DNA of 64,000 nucleotides from positions 62,001-126,000 of the forward strand of contig NZ_JACHTF010000005.1 in the NCBI RefSeq assembly GCF_014145325.1. The letters are read 5' to 3'. The notes under the pieces were generated by a model. That model made no database searches. It worked only from the letters and a program-made list of their open reading frames with translations, and was not told the origin of the DNA. This DNA comes from Marilutibacter spongiae (GTDB lineage Bacteria > Pseudomonadota > Gammaproteobacteria > Xanthomonadales > Xanthomonadaceae). The stretch's first letter is position 1; each line of letters opens with the position of its first letter. Position numbers and translations under genes: made by a program. Below are positions 43,484 to 52,584 of the stretch, piece by piece.

Positions 43484-45316
43484 TCAGAAGGCCTTGCCCA
43501 GGCTCAGGAAGGCCGAGAGGTTGTCGGTGCCTTCGCGCGCGAACGCGCCCGAAATACCGAAGTCGGCCTCCAGGCCGAAGAGGCCGGCGCGTGCGCCCAG
43601 CAGGACCGAGCCGTGGTCGCCGTCGATCTCAAGGCCGGGCACGGCGAAGGGTGCCGCGCTCGGCAGCGACTGCAGGCGCGCGAAGGCCTCGTCTTCCTCG
43701 TCCTCGAACTCATGCTCCCAGCTGACCCGGGCATAGGGACGGAAGGCCTCGCTGGCCTCGATCTCGACCTGCCAGCCCAGGCTGCCGACCAGCGAGTCGT
43801 GGTTCTGCTCCGGGAACGCCATCGAGGTCGACAGGGTGGGATCGTTCTCGGCCAGTTCGTCGATGTCGATGCTTTGCGACACCAGCGATGCCACCGGGCC
43901 ATGGCGCAGGTTGCCGTGCTCGAACGCATAGCCGCTCTCCACCGCCACGACCAGGCTGGTGCCATCCGCCGAGGCCGAATGGCTGCGCGTGACCGCGCCG
44001 AGCTGGACCTTGCGGTCGAGGTCGTAGTTCGACCAGTTGTACCCGACCTGGCCCGTCACCCACGCGCGCTCGCCGCGCCAGCCCAGGTAGGCGCCCAGGC
44101 TGGTGTCTTCGTGGCTGAACTCGCCGAAGCGGCGGCCGAAGTCCATGGTCTGCTTGCCGAAGCCGAGGAAGCCGCCGTAGACCAGGTTGCCGCTGCGCCA
44201 GTCGAGGCCGGCGGTCAGCGCCGGGCCGATGCCCTCGGCGTCGACCATGAGGCCCGCGTCCTCGTCGAACTTCTGGTAGTCCCCGCGCACGTCGGCCCAG
44301 GCGCGCATGCCCTCGGCGTCGGGACGCCCCTCGACCTGCGCGGCGACGCGCTCGGTGCGCGCCAGGCCGCTGATCTCCTGCGTGTACGGCATCAGCGCGA
44401 CCATGCGCGGCGCCTCGAGCACCGAGATCGCATAGTCGGCGAGGATGTTGTGGGCCTTCGAGGACGGATGCACGCCATCGGCGAAGGCATAGGTGTCCGC
44501 TGCGTCCGGGCTGACATAGGTGCCCGGATTGCAGGTCAGCGACTGCGCGGTGATCTGGGGCTGGCAGGCGGTGCCGGTGACGTTGGTGAAACCGTAAGGC
44601 ACGGGGTTGTCGGTGATTTCCTGCAGCAGGTGGAAGGTGTCGAGGGGAATCACGCGCAGGCCAGACGCCGCGAGGCCGCCGAACAGGGCGTCGTTGTAGG
44701 CCGTGGACAACTGGGTGCCCTGCCCCTGGGCCAGCGGTCCCTGGGCGATGAAGCCCGGGGTGCGGCCGAGGTCCGGCACGGTGGGCACGAGGATGTAGCG
44801 CGCGCCGGCGCCCTGCAGCGCGCCGACGATGCCGATCTGCGACGTCACCGCGGCGCCGATGGTCGGCGCGGCCGGCGCCCCGCCGGTCACCGCGAACAGG
44901 TCGTTGGCGCCGCCCCAGACCGTGTACAGGGCATTCGGATCGGCGCGGCCGCCGGTACTGGCCAGGTAGTTGCCGACCTGTGTCGCCAACGAGGGAATCG
45001 GACCGAGCGCGCCGGTCGTATCGGTGCCGACGCGCGCGCCGCCCACGGCGTAGTTGTCGCCGCCCTGGTTGTCGCTGAAGGCCTCGTCGCCGTAGAAATC
45101 GGCCAGGTATTCGGACCACACCAGGCCGGGGTTGGTGGTGAACTTGCCGAGGATCGCCGCCGACGGCCCGGCCTGGTTGACCAGCGCCGGCCGGAAGTGG
45201 CCGGAGTCGGTCAGGCTGTCACCGAAAAAGACGGTCTGGGAATAGGTCTGCGCGGCAACGGGCGCGGCGGCGATCGCCAGGGCGGCGGCCAACACGGTAC
45301 GAACGGGTGCTTTCAT
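43484..45316 (-). CDS. GDSL-type autotransporter esterase (EstA-like)
   Basis: A 610-residue outer-membrane autotransporter. The signal peptide spans about 1-23. The passenger (about 25-330) is a GDSL/SGNH hydrolase with FGDSLTDSG (catalytic Ser34), GGANDLF (Asn of block III) and DGVHPSSKAH (Asp and His of block V). The remaining 270 residues form the C-terminal beta-barrel, ending in a terminal Phe. EstA-type enzymes display esterase activity on the cell surface and affect rhamnolipid production and motility in Pseudomonas. The ATG at 45316 begins the signal peptide. Confidence 0.94.
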   Translation of the reverse strand: MKAPVRTVLAAALAIAAAPVAAQTYSQTVFFGDSLTDSGHFRPALVNQAGPSAAILGKFTTNPGLVWSEYLADFYGDEAFSDNQGGDNYAVGGARVGTDTTGALGPIPSLATQVGNYLASTGGRADPNALYTVWGGANDLFAVTGGAPAAPTIGAAVTSQIGIVGALQGAGARYILVPTVPDLGRTPGFIAQGPLAQGQGTQLSTAYNDALFGGLAASGLRVIPLDTFHLLQEITDNPVPYGFTNVTGTACQPQITAQSLTCNPGTYVSPDAADTYAFADGVHPSSKAHNILADYAISVLEAPRMVALMPYTQEISGLARTERVAAQVEGRPDAEGMRAWADVRGDYQKFDEDAGLMVDAEGIGPALTAGLDWRSGNLVYGGFLGFGKQTMDFGRRFGEFSHEDTSLGAYLGWRGERAWVTGQVGYNWSNYDLDRKVQLGAVTRSHSASADGTSLVVAVESGYAFEHGNLRHGPVASLVSQSIDIDELAENDPTLSTSMAFPEQNHDSLVGSLGWQVEIEASEAFRPYARVSWEHEFEDEEDEAFARLQSLPSAAPFAVPGLEIDGDHGSVLLGARAGLFGLEADFGISGAFAREGTDNLSAFLSLGKAF

Positions 45317-45502
45317 CGGAGTTCCTGGTTTCCTGGGATGTCGTGCGTGCATGCACGCGGTGCATGATTGTCCGCAGGCAGGACATACGCTAGCGGATGG
45401 CGCATCCAAGCACGCCGCGGGGCGGCGACTCAAGCCGCAGTGCGTCATGGCCATCCCGGGCAGCGGCTTCCCAGCCGCGGTCCATCGCGGGACAATGGCG
45501 GC

Positions 45503-45703
45503 ATGGACATCCGACTCAATGGCGAGGCGCGCGACATCCCCGCCGGCACCACCGTCTCCATGCTGCTCGCGAACGAAGGTTTGGCCGAACGGCGCGTGGC
45601 GGTCGAGGTCAATGGCGAGATCGTGCCGCGTGGCCGGCATGACGGGCATGCGCTGGCCGCCGGCGACCGCGTCGAGATCGTGCACGCCCTCGGCGGCGGC
45701 TGA
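45503..45703 (+). CDS. thiS: sulfur carrier protein ThiS
   Basis: A 66-residue ubiquitin-like protein that carries sulfur as a C-terminal thiocarboxylate for thiazole synthesis. It starts MDIRLNGEARDIPAGTTV and ends in HALGGG, keeping the Gly-Gly tail needed for adenylation. Its partner ThiG (thiazole synthase) is normally adjacent; here it lies about 8.6 kb downstream, at 54274. The ATG at 45503 was chosen by family length. Confidence 0.93.
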   Translation: MDIRLNGEARDIPAGTTVSMLLANEGLAERRVAVEVNGEIVPRGRHDGHALAAGDRVEIVHALGGG

Positions 45704-45729
45704 CGCGCGGCTACGGCGGGCGAGCGGCC

Positions 45730-45759
45730 TGCATCCGCGCCGCGCAGGGGCGCGTACCC
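45730..45759 (+). promoter_or_regulatory. putative SigK-type promoter of the sigma factor gene
   Basis: TGCATCCGC, 13 bp, then GCGTACCC (45752-45759). The same pair with the same spacing is found before the desaturase gene (47423-47452). Read as ECF elements, GCATCC (45731-45736) would be the -35 and CGTAC (45753-45757) the -10, with a 16-bp spacer, close to the SigK pattern recalled from mycobacteria. It would allow the sigma factor to activate its own gene. Confidence 0.6.
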
Positions 45760-46032
45760 GTCGGAGAGCGCCCGCAGCGGCGATCCCGACAGGCCTTCAT
45801 GTCCATCCCCGCCCTCCACCCTCCAGCCTCACGGGCGCGTGTCCGCGCCCGCGCGGCCAGGCGGCCATCCCAATGCGTGACGCGGGCGCTGGCATTCCGC
45901 GGCGATCGCGCGCATTGTCGCCGCTGGCGTAGCTCGACCACCGGGCCGTGCCCGGCGGTTGCTGCCTGCGATGAGGGTGCGCCGCCGTACCTTCCGCCCT
46001 TCCCCGGTCCACCCGCCCCCTCCGGAGCATCC

Positions 46033-46605
46033 ATGGCGTCACCCAGCGCAAGGCCCGAGCCCGACGCCGAACGACTGCGCGCCCTGCTTGCGCGGGTCGC
46101 GGAAGGCGACGCCCTGGCCTTCGACGCTTTGTACCGCGACGCCTCGCCGCGACTGATGGGCGTGTGCCTGCACCTGCTGGCCGATCGCGCCGAGGCCGAG
46201 GACGTGCTGCAGGACGTGTTCGTGACCGTCTGGAACAAGGCCGCGCAGTTCGATCCACGCAAGGCCGGCGCCATGACCTGGATGGCGACGGTCGCGCGCA
46301 ACCGCTCGATCGACCGCCTCCGCGCCCGCCCCGCGGCGCAGCGCCTGGCGCCGATCGACCTGGCCGAGGCGCTGGCAGACGAAGGCCCCACGCCCGCGGC
46401 TTCGGCGGCAAGTGCGCAGGACGGCCGGCGCCTGGACGCCTGCATCGATGAACTCGAGCCGCGGCGCCAGCGCCTGGTCCGGATCGCGTTCTTCGAAGGG
46501 GCCACCTACGAGGAACTGTCCCAGCGCGTGGGCTCGCCGCTGGGCAGCATCAAGAGCTGGATCCGGCGCAGCCTGCAGCAACTCAGGGCGTGCCTGGAAC
46601 GATGA
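46033..46605 (+). CDS. ECF sigma factor, SigK-like
   Basis: A 190-residue ECF sigma factor. Region 2 (about 15-85) contains FDALYRDASPRLMGVCLHLL and AEDVLQDVFVTVWNKAAQFD. Region 4 (about 130-185) contains RQRLVRIAFFEGATYEELSQRVGSPLGSIKSWIRRSL. Paired with an RskA-like anti-sigma gene through an ATGA overlap. The frame is open to an ATG at 45799 just after the putative promoter, but the 78 extra residues are Arg/Pro-rich and atypical, so the shorter form is favoured. Confidence 0.9.
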   Translation: MASPSARPEPDAERLRALLARVAEGDALAFDALYRDASPRLMGVCLHLLADRAEAEDVLQDVFVTVWNKAAQFDPRKAGAMTWMATVARNRSIDRLRARPAAQRLAPIDLAEALADEGPTPAASAASAQDGRRLDACIDELEPRRQRLVRIAFFEGATYEELSQRVGSPLGSIKSWIRRSLQQLRACLER

Positions 46606-47387
46606 ACATCCGCGGGCACGACATCGACGGCGAGCCACCGGGCGCGGACATCCGCGCCGGCGAGTATGTCCTGGGCGTGCTCGATGCCGCCGAGCGCCGC
46701 GAGACCGAGGACCGCATTGTCCGCGACCCGGCCTTCGCGCGACTCGTCGAGGAATGGGAAGCCCGGCTGGCCGGCCTGCTCGAGGGCATCGCGCCGGCCG
46801 ACGTGCCCGCCCACCTGTGGCCACGCATCCGCGCGCGCCTGGGCTGGCCGGCGGTCGCCGCCACGCCTGCCGGCATCTGGCAGGACGTCAGGGTCTGGCG
46901 CGGCGTCGCGGCCCTGGCGACGGCCGCGGCGATCGCCGCGATCGCGCTGGGCCGGTTCCACGCGCCTGCTCCGCCGCCATCGGCCCCGTCGGTCGCCACC
47001 ACGCCGGGCGAAACGCCCCCGCCTGCGCCTCACGGCGACAGCGCCGCGCCGCTGCCGGTCACCCTCCTCGCCGGCGAAGACGGGTCCCCCGCCTGGCTGG
47101 CCGCCGTGGACGCCGCCAACGGCACACTGCGCCTGGTGCCGGTACCGCACCCGGTCGATGCCGGTGGCCGTGTCCCGGAACTGTGGCTGATCGCCGAGGG
47201 CGAGGCGCCGCGCTCGCTGGGCCTGCTCGCCACCGACCGCGCGCAGACCGTCGTCGTACCCGCGACGCTGAGGGCCGGGCTCGCGCCGGGCAGCCTGCTG
47301 GCGATCTCCCTGGAGCCCAGCGGCGGCGCACCGGCCGGCGCGCCGACAGGGCCGATCATCGCCAAGGGCGGATTGCGCGCGCTCTAG
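46602..47387 (+). CDS. RskA-type anti-sigma factor
   Basis: A 261-residue protein. The N-terminal cytoplasmic domain has the family opening (AGEYVLGVLDAAERRETEDRI). One membrane segment is near residues 100-120 (RGVAALATAAAIAAIALGRF), followed by a Pro-rich linker and an RskA C-terminal periplasmic domain (about 150-255, with VPELWLIAEGEAPRSLGLL). It would hold the sigma factor inactive at the membrane until proteolysis. The ATG overlaps the sigma stop by 4 bp, so translation is coupled. Confidence 0.9.
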   Translation: MNIRGHDIDGEPPGADIRAGEYVLGVLDAAERRETEDRIVRDPAFARLVEEWEARLAGLLEGIAPADVPAHLWPRIRARLGWPAVAATPAGIWQDVRVWRGVAALATAAAIAAIALGRFHAPAPPPSAPSVATTPGETPPPAPHGDSAAPLPVTLLAGEDGSPAWLAAVDAANGTLRLVPVPHPVDAGGRVPELWLIAEGEAPRSLGLLATDRAQTVVVPATLRAGLAPGSLLAISLEPSGGAPAGAPTGPIIAKGGLRAL

Positions 47388-47388
47388 C

Positions 47389-47416
47389 TTCTTCGGCTTC
47401 TTCGGCTTCTTCGCCG
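47389..47416. repeat. CTTCTTCGG nonanucleotide microsatellite
   Basis: Three tandem copies of a 9-base unit lie directly after the rskA stop. Intergenic, just before the putative promoter of the desaturase operon. Confidence 0.8.
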
Positions 47417-47422
47417 GGTCCA

Positions 47423-47452
47423 TGCATCCGCTTGACGCGGGATTGCGTATCC
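47423..47452 (+). promoter_or_regulatory. putative SigK-type promoter of the desaturase operon
   Basis: TGCATCCGC, 13 bp, then GCGTATCC, identical in arrangement to the pair before the sigma gene (45730-45759). GCATCC (47424-47429) and CGTAT (47446-47450) are separated by 16 bp. The start codon at 47480 lies about 28 bp after the -10 element, a normal leader length. The two 13-bp spacers differ at most positions, so the shared ends stand out. Confidence 0.65.
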
Positions 47453-47479
47453 CCGGTAGGACGAAGACAGGAGCGCCCC

Positions 47480-48439
47480 ATGCCCGATACCCGCGCCGAG
47501 CCGCGCGAAGCCAGCCCCGGTCGAACGCGTCGATGGCGATCGATACTGCGCTGGTTCGACACCGCGGACGCGCAGGGCTACGAAGCAGGCGGCGATCGCA
47601 TCGACTGGCTTCGCGCGACCCCCTTCATCGGCATGCACCTGGCATGCCTGGCGGCGCCCTGGGTCGGCGTCTCCGCCGTCGCGATCCTGGTGGCAGTCGC
47701 GCTGTACGCCGTGCGCATGTTCGCGCTGACCGCGTTCTACCATCGCTATTTCTCCCACCGCACGTTCCGTGCGTCGCGTGCAGTGCAGTTCCTGGGCGCG
47801 GTGGTCGGCGCATCCTGCGTGCAGCGTGGCCCGCTGTGGTGGGCCGCGCATCACCGCAACCACCACCGGCACGCCGACACCGAGCATGATCCGCATTCGC
47901 CGCGGATCCGCGGTTTCGTCCACAGCCACGTCGGCTGGTTCCTCAGTCCGCGTGGCTTCCATACCGACTGGGCGCGCATCCCCGACCTTGCCCGCTACCC
48001 GGAGTTGCGCTGGCTCGACCGCTTCGACCTGCTCGTGCCGGTGGCTCTGGCGGCCGCCGTATACGGCTTGGGCGCCGTGCTCGAGCGGATCGCGCCGCAG
48101 TGGGGCACCAACGGGCCGCAGATGCTGGTGTGGGGCTTCTTCGTGTCGACGGTGGTGCTCTTCCATGCCACCGTCACCATCAATTCGCTCGCCCATCGCT
48201 ACGGCACCCGCCGCTTCGAGACCCGCGACGACAGCCGCAACAACGCCTGGCTGGCGCTGCTGACCTTCGGTGAGGGCTGGCACAACAACCACCATTTCTT
48301 CCCCGGCTCGGCGCGCCAGGGTTTCCGCTGGTGGGAAATCGACCTGACCTGGTACGGCCTGCGCGCCCTGTCCGCGCTGGGCGTGGTGCGCGGCCTCAAG
48401 CCGGTACCGGCGTGGGTCGCGGAAAGGGCGCGACGATGA
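47480..48439 (+). CDS. membrane fatty-acid desaturase (acyl-CoA desaturase type)
   Basis: A 319-residue membrane di-iron enzyme. The three histidine boxes are HRYFSH (88-93), HRNHHRH (125-131) and HNNHH (268-272), with four hydrophobic stretches between them. This layout is that of delta-9 acyl-CoA/acyl-lipid desaturases. It introduces double bonds that the methyltransferases downstream could act on. First gene after the putative SigK promoter; the next gene overlaps by ATGA. Confidence 0.93.
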   Translation: MPDTRAEPREASPGRTRRWRSILRWFDTADAQGYEAGGDRIDWLRATPFIGMHLACLAAPWVGVSAVAILVAVALYAVRMFALTAFYHRYFSHRTFRASRAVQFLGAVVGASCVQRGPLWWAAHHRNHHRHADTEHDPHSPRIRGFVHSHVGWFLSPRGFHTDWARIPDLARYPELRWLDRFDLLVPVALAAAVYGLGAVLERIAPQWGTNGPQMLVWGFFVSTVVLFHATVTINSLAHRYGTRRFETRDDSRNNAWLALLTFGEGWHNNHHFFPGSARQGFRWWEIDLTWYGLRALSALGVVRGLKPVPAWVAERARR

Positions 48440-49725
48440 GCCAGCGCATCGCCGTCGTCGGTGCCGGCATCGCCGGCCTCGCCAGCGCGTGGTGGCTGTC
48501 GCGGCGCCACGAGGTCGTCCTGTTCGAATCCCAGGCGCGCCTGGGCGGCCACACCCATACCCACGAGATCGACCTCGACGGCCAGCGCCACGCGGTCGAT
48601 ACCGGGTTCATCGTCTTCAACCGGATGCACTATCCGTTGCTCGACGCCCTGTTCGACACCCTGGACGTGGCGTCGCGACCGACCACGATGAGCTTTTCCG
48701 TGCACAGCGAGGCCAGCGGCGTCGAGTACAACGCCAGCACGCTGGACGGCCTGTTCTGCCAGCGCCGCAACCTGGTCTCGCCGCGCTTCCTGCGCATGGT
48801 CGCCGACATCCTGCGCTTCAATCGCGAGGCCGCGACGCTGCTGGAGGCTACCGGCGATGATCCCACGCTGGGCGAATACCTGGCCCGGCGACGTTACGGG
48901 ACCGCCTTCCGCGACGAGCACCTGGTGCCGATGGCATCGGCGCTGTGGTCGTCCCCGCCGAGGAAGATCCTCGAGTTCCCGATGCGCTTCCTCGTGCGCT
49001 TCCTGCAGAACCACCAGATGTTGCAGGTATCGGGCCGCCCGCAATGGCGCGTGGTGGAGGGCGGATCGTCGACCTACATCCGCGCGATGCAGGCCCGCTG
49101 GCGCGTCGAAGAACGCCTCGCCTGCCCGGTGGAGTCGGTGCGCCGCGACCATGCCGGCGTCGAGCTACGCCATGCCGGGGGGCGCGAACGTTTCGACCAG
49201 GTCGTGCTGGCCTGCCACAGCGATGACGCGCTGCGCCTGTTGCGCGACGCCAGTGCCGAAGAACGCGAGGTCCTGGGCGCGATCCGCTACCAGGCCAACG
49301 ATGCCGTCCTCCATGGCGACACCCGACTGCTGCCGGCCGACCCCAGGGCCTGGGCGGCATGGAACGCGCACGTGCCGGCCCGAGAAGGCGCGCCGTGCAC
49401 GGTCACCTACCACATGAACCTGTTGCAGGGCATCGAGTCGCGGCAGCCGTTCCTGGTCACCCTCAACCGGAACGCCGCGATCGACGACAGCAAGGTGCTC
49501 AGGCGAATGAAGTACCGCCATCCGCTGCACGACCACGCCGCGGTCGCGGCGCAGGCCCGGCGTGGCGAGATCCAGGGTCGGCGCCATACCTGGTTCGCCG
49601 GCGCCTATTGGGGCTGGGGATTCCACGAGGACGGCATGCGCAGCGCGCACGAGGTGGCCTCGGCCTTCGGCGTCGCGCCCGGCCAGGCCGACGGCAGGGC
49701 TGAACACCAGGGCGAGGCCGCATGA
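48436..49725 (+). CDS. FAD-dependent amine-oxidase-like protein
   Basis: A 429-residue flavoprotein. The Rossmann motif VVGAGIAGLASAWWLS is at the N-terminus, followed by the family segment LFESQARLGGHTHTHEID and DTGFIVFN. The C-terminal FAD-binding end contains WFAGAYWGWGFHEDGMRSA. Homologues next to CFA-like methyltransferases are known in many bacteria, including M. tuberculosis (Rv0449c), and in Rhodobacter a related protein contributes to furan fatty acid formation. Overlaps both neighbours by 4 bp. Confidence 0.9.
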   Translation: MSQRIAVVGAGIAGLASAWWLSRRHEVVLFESQARLGGHTHTHEIDLDGQRHAVDTGFIVFNRMHYPLLDALFDTLDVASRPTTMSFSVHSEASGVEYNASTLDGLFCQRRNLVSPRFLRMVADILRFNREAATLLEATGDDPTLGEYLARRRYGTAFRDEHLVPMASALWSSPPRKILEFPMRFLVRFLQNHQMLQVSGRPQWRVVEGGSSTYIRAMQARWRVEERLACPVESVRRDHAGVELRHAGGRERFDQVVLACHSDDALRLLRDASAEEREVLGAIRYQANDAVLHGDTRLLPADPRAWAAWNAHVPAREGAPCTVTYHMNLLQGIESRQPFLVTLNRNAAIDDSKVLRRMKYRHPLHDHAAVAAQARRGEIQGRRHTWFAGAYWGWGFHEDGMRSAHEVASAFGVAPGQADGRAEHQGEAA

Positions 49726-50501
49726 ACGGCGAACTGGCCAGCGCGGTCTACGAAGGGCGGGTCCAGCACCGTCGGCACCGCCCGAGCCGGCATGCCTTCT
49801 CGCACGGACTGGGCCAGTTGTGGCTGGACCTGGACGAGATCGACCGCGTGTTCGACCGCCACTGGCTGTGGTCGGTGGACCGGCGCAACGTCGCCGAGTT
49901 CCGCCGCCGCGACTACCTCGGCGGCGACGACGGCATGCCGCTGGCCGAGAGCGTGCGCAGCCGCGTGTGCACGGCCCTCGGGCACGCCCCGACCGGTCCG
50001 GTCCGCCTGTTGACCCATCCGCGCTATTTCGGCCATGTCTTCAATCCGGTCAGCTTCTACTACTGCTACCGCGCCGACGGCGTGGGGCTGGACGCGATCC
50101 TGGCGGAGATCACCAACACGCCCTGGCAGGAACGGCATGCCTATGTCCTGGATGTCGGCGACGCACGGCGACGCGGCAACGTCCTGGAATGGGACTTCGA
50201 CAAGCGCTTCCACGTGTCGCCCTTCATGGCGATGTCCCGCCGCTACCGCTGGCGCTTCACCGTGCCCGGCGACATCCTCGGCGTGCACATGCAGGCGCGC
50301 GACGGCGAAGACCGCGAGTTCGACGCCACCCTCTCACTCAAGCGCCGCCCGCTCGACGGCCGCGCGCTCGCCCGCCTGCTCTGGCGCTATCCGCTGATGA
50401 CCGCGCAGGTCGTCGGCGCGATCCACTGGCAGGCGTTGCGCCTGTGGCTCAAGCGCACCCCCGTACACGACCATCCGCGCCACGCCGGAGACACCCGATG
50501 A
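49722..50501 (+). CDS. DUF1365 family protein
   Basis: A 259-residue protein. Family segments: YEGRVQHRRHRPSRHAFSH at the start, LLTHPRYFGHVFNPVSFYYC, and KRFHVSPFMAMSRRYRW. DUF1365 has no assigned activity but is consistently found between an FAD amine-oxidase-like gene and a CFA-synthase-like gene, as here. Soluble, no membrane segments. Overlaps both neighbours by ATGA. Confidence 0.92.
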   Translation: MNGELASAVYEGRVQHRRHRPSRHAFSHGLGQLWLDLDEIDRVFDRHWLWSVDRRNVAEFRRRDYLGGDDGMPLAESVRSRVCTALGHAPTGPVRLLTHPRYFGHVFNPVSFYYCYRADGVGLDAILAEITNTPWQERHAYVLDVGDARRRGNVLEWDFDKRFHVSPFMAMSRRYRWRFTVPGDILGVHMQARDGEDREFDATLSLKRRPLDGRALARLLWRYPLMTAQVVGAIHWQALRLWLKRTPVHDHPRHAGDTR

Positions 50502-51760
50502 CCGAAGCCGTAACCCGGATCGACGATCCCGCCCGATACTCGACGATGGACCGCTTCCTGCGCGAACGCCTGCATGCGATGTTCGCGACGCTGGACCACG
50601 GCCGGCTCACGCTCGTCGACGGCCTGGGCAGCGCGCACTTCGGTCGCGTCGCGCCCGATGGGCTGGAAACCACGGTCCGGATCGCGGATCCGGCGTTCTA
50701 CCGGGCGGTCGCCGCTCGCGGCAGCGTGGGGGCCGGCGAGGCCTACATCGAGGGCCACTGGCAATGCAGCGACCTGGTGGCGCTGGTGCGCCTGCTGGTG
50801 CGCAACCGCGACCTGCTCGACGGGATGGAGGGCGGTCTGGCCCGGCTGGGCGGCTGGATGCTGCGCGCGTGGCATGCCCTGCGGCGCAACACCCGCGATG
50901 GCAGCCGGCGCAACATCACCGCCCACTACGACCTCGGCAACGAATTCTTCGCCCTGTTCCTGTCCCCCGACCTGATGTACTCCTCGGCCCTGTTCGAATC
51001 CGCGGACGAGCCGCTGGAAACCGCCTCGCGGCGCAAGCTGGAAGCGATCTGCGCCCACCTGGCGCTCCGACCCGGCGACCGCGTCGTGGAGATCGGCACG
51101 GGATGGGGCGGCTTCGCCCTGCATGCGGCGCGCCACCATGGCTGCCACGTCACCACCACGACCATCTCCCGCGAACAGCATGCGCTGGCCAGCCAGCGCG
51201 TCGCCGAGGCCGGGTTGCAGGAGCGCGTCACGCTGCTGCTGGACGACTATCGCGACCTGCAGGGCCAATACGACAAGCTGGTCTCGATCGAGATGATCGA
51301 AGCCGTCGGCGCCGACTACCTTGACACCTACTTCGCCACCCTCGGGCGCCTGCTGTCCCCGGGCGGGCGCGCCGTGCTCCAGGCCATCACCATCGAGGAC
51401 CACCGCTATGCGCAGGCCCGCGATTCGGTGGACTTCATCAAGCGCTTCGTGTTCCCCGGCAGCTTCATCCCCTCGGTCAGCGCCATGCTCGACGCCAAGA
51501 CGCGCAACACCGACCTGCAGCTGCTGGGCATGGAGGACTTCGGCCCTTCCTACGCGCTGACCCTGCGGGCGTGGCGCCAACGCTTCCTGGCCCGGCTGGC
51601 CGAGGTCCGGGCGCAGGGCTTCGACGAGCGTTTCATCCGCATGTGGACCTTCTACCTGGGCTACTGCGAGGGCGGGTTCCTCGAACGCGCGACCGGCGTC
51701 GCCCACCTGGTGATGGGCCGCCCCGACCGGCGCGGCATCGACGCGGGGGCGAGGGCGTGA
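50498..51760 (+). CDS. cyclopropane-fatty-acid-synthase-like methyltransferase (UfaA1-like)
   Basis: A 420-residue SAM-dependent enzyme acting on unsaturated acyl chains of membrane lipids. The SAM motif reads VVEIGTGWGGFAL near residue 199, and the CFA landmarks NITAHYDLGNEFFALFL, DLMYSSALF, EMIEAVGADY and KRFVFPG are present. Length and order match UfaA1 (Rv0447c), recalled as a methyltransferase proposed to make tuberculostearic-type methyl-branched acids. Product could be cyclopropane, methyl-branched or furan precursor. Confidence 0.93.
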   Translation: MTEAVTRIDDPARYSTMDRFLRERLHAMFATLDHGRLTLVDGLGSAHFGRVAPDGLETTVRIADPAFYRAVAARGSVGAGEAYIEGHWQCSDLVALVRLLVRNRDLLDGMEGGLARLGGWMLRAWHALRRNTRDGSRRNITAHYDLGNEFFALFLSPDLMYSSALFESADEPLETASRRKLEAICAHLALRPGDRVVEIGTGWGGFALHAARHHGCHVTTTTISREQHALASQRVAEAGLQERVTLLLDDYRDLQGQYDKLVSIEMIEAVGADYLDTYFATLGRLLSPGGRAVLQAITIEDHRYAQARDSVDFIKRFVFPGSFIPSVSAMLDAKTRNTDLQLLGMEDFGPSYALTLRAWRQRFLARLAEVRAQGFDERFIRMWTFYLGYCEGGFLERATGVAHLVMGRPDRRGIDAGARA

Positions 51761-52584
51761 GTCCCTTCGTCGATCTCCTGGTGGTGTGGGCGCTGGCCGC
51801 GGTGACGATGGCCGCGGCCTGGACCTGGCAGCGCCGCCACGCCAACGCCGGGATCGTCGACGTGGTGTGGGCCGGCGGCGTCGGTGCCTCGGCGCTGCTG
51901 CTGGCCGTGCTGGGGACGGGGGCCCTACTGCCGCGGGTGCTGCTGGCCGTGCTCGGCGGCGCGTGGGGGTTCCGGCTGGCGCTCCACCTCTGGCGGCGCG
52001 TCCGCCATGAAGAGGAGGACGGCCGCTACGCCTACCTGCGCCGTCACTGGAACGACCGCCAGGGCCTGTTCTTCCTGTTCTTCCAGGCACAGGCCCTCCT
52101 GGTGGTGCTGTTCGCGCTGCCCTTCCTGGCCGTGGCCGCCAATCCGGCCGGCGCCTTCGGGCCATGGACCGCGGCAGCGCTCGCGACCTGGGGGCTGGCC
52201 GTGGCGGGCGAGGCGATCGCCGACCGGCAACTGGCGCGGTTCCGCGCCGACCCGGCCAATCGCGGCCACGCCTGCCGGGCCGGCCTGTGGCGCTACTCGC
52301 GTCATCCGAACTACTTCTTCGAGTGGCTGCACTGGTTCGCCTATGTGTGCCTCGCGGTCGGCGCGCCCCTCGCATGGCTGGCCTGGGCCGGCCCCGTTGT
52401 CATGTACGTCTTCCTGCGCTGGATCAGCGGCATCCCCTTCACCGAGGCGCAGGCCCTGCGCAGCCGCGGCGAGGACTATCGCCGCTACCAGGCAAGCACG
52501 CCGATGCTGTTCCCCTGGTTCCCGCGCCCCACGCCCTCCTCCTCCCCCACGCCCCTGCGAGGTCACCATGAACGCGCGGATTGA
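51757..52584 (+). CDS. DUF1295 (steroid 5-alpha-reductase-like) membrane protein
   Basis: A 275-residue protein with about seven hydrophobic segments. The C-terminal block LWRYSRHPNYFFEWLHWFAY, followed by RSRGEDYRRYQAST, is the DUF1295/ICMT-like signature for NADPH- or SAM-binding membrane reductases and methyltransferases. It starts with GTG overlapping the previous stop (GTGA). In M. tuberculosis a similar protein is encoded beside ufaA1. A reductase of the acyl intermediate is a plausible role. Confidence 0.9.
   Translation: MSPFVDLLVVWALAAVTMAAAWTWQRRHANAGIVDVVWAGGVGASALLLAVLGTGALLPRVLLAVLGGAWGFRLALHLWRRVRHEEEDGRYAYLRRHWNDRQGLFFLFFQAQALLVVLFALPFLAVAANPAGAFGPWTAAALATWGLAVAGEAIADRQLARFRADPANRGHACRAGLWRYSRHPNYFFEWLHWFAYVCLAVGAPLAWLAWAGPVVMYVFLRWISGIPFTEAQALRSRGEDYRRYQASTPMLFPWFPRPTPSSSPTPLRGHHERAD

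Noticed and set aside
45799-46032. 78-residue N-terminal extension of the SigK-like sigma factor
   Set aside because: The extra residues are Arg/Pro/Ala-rich and unlike sigma factors. However, the ATG at 45799 lies just after the putative promoter, so translation from it is not fully excluded.
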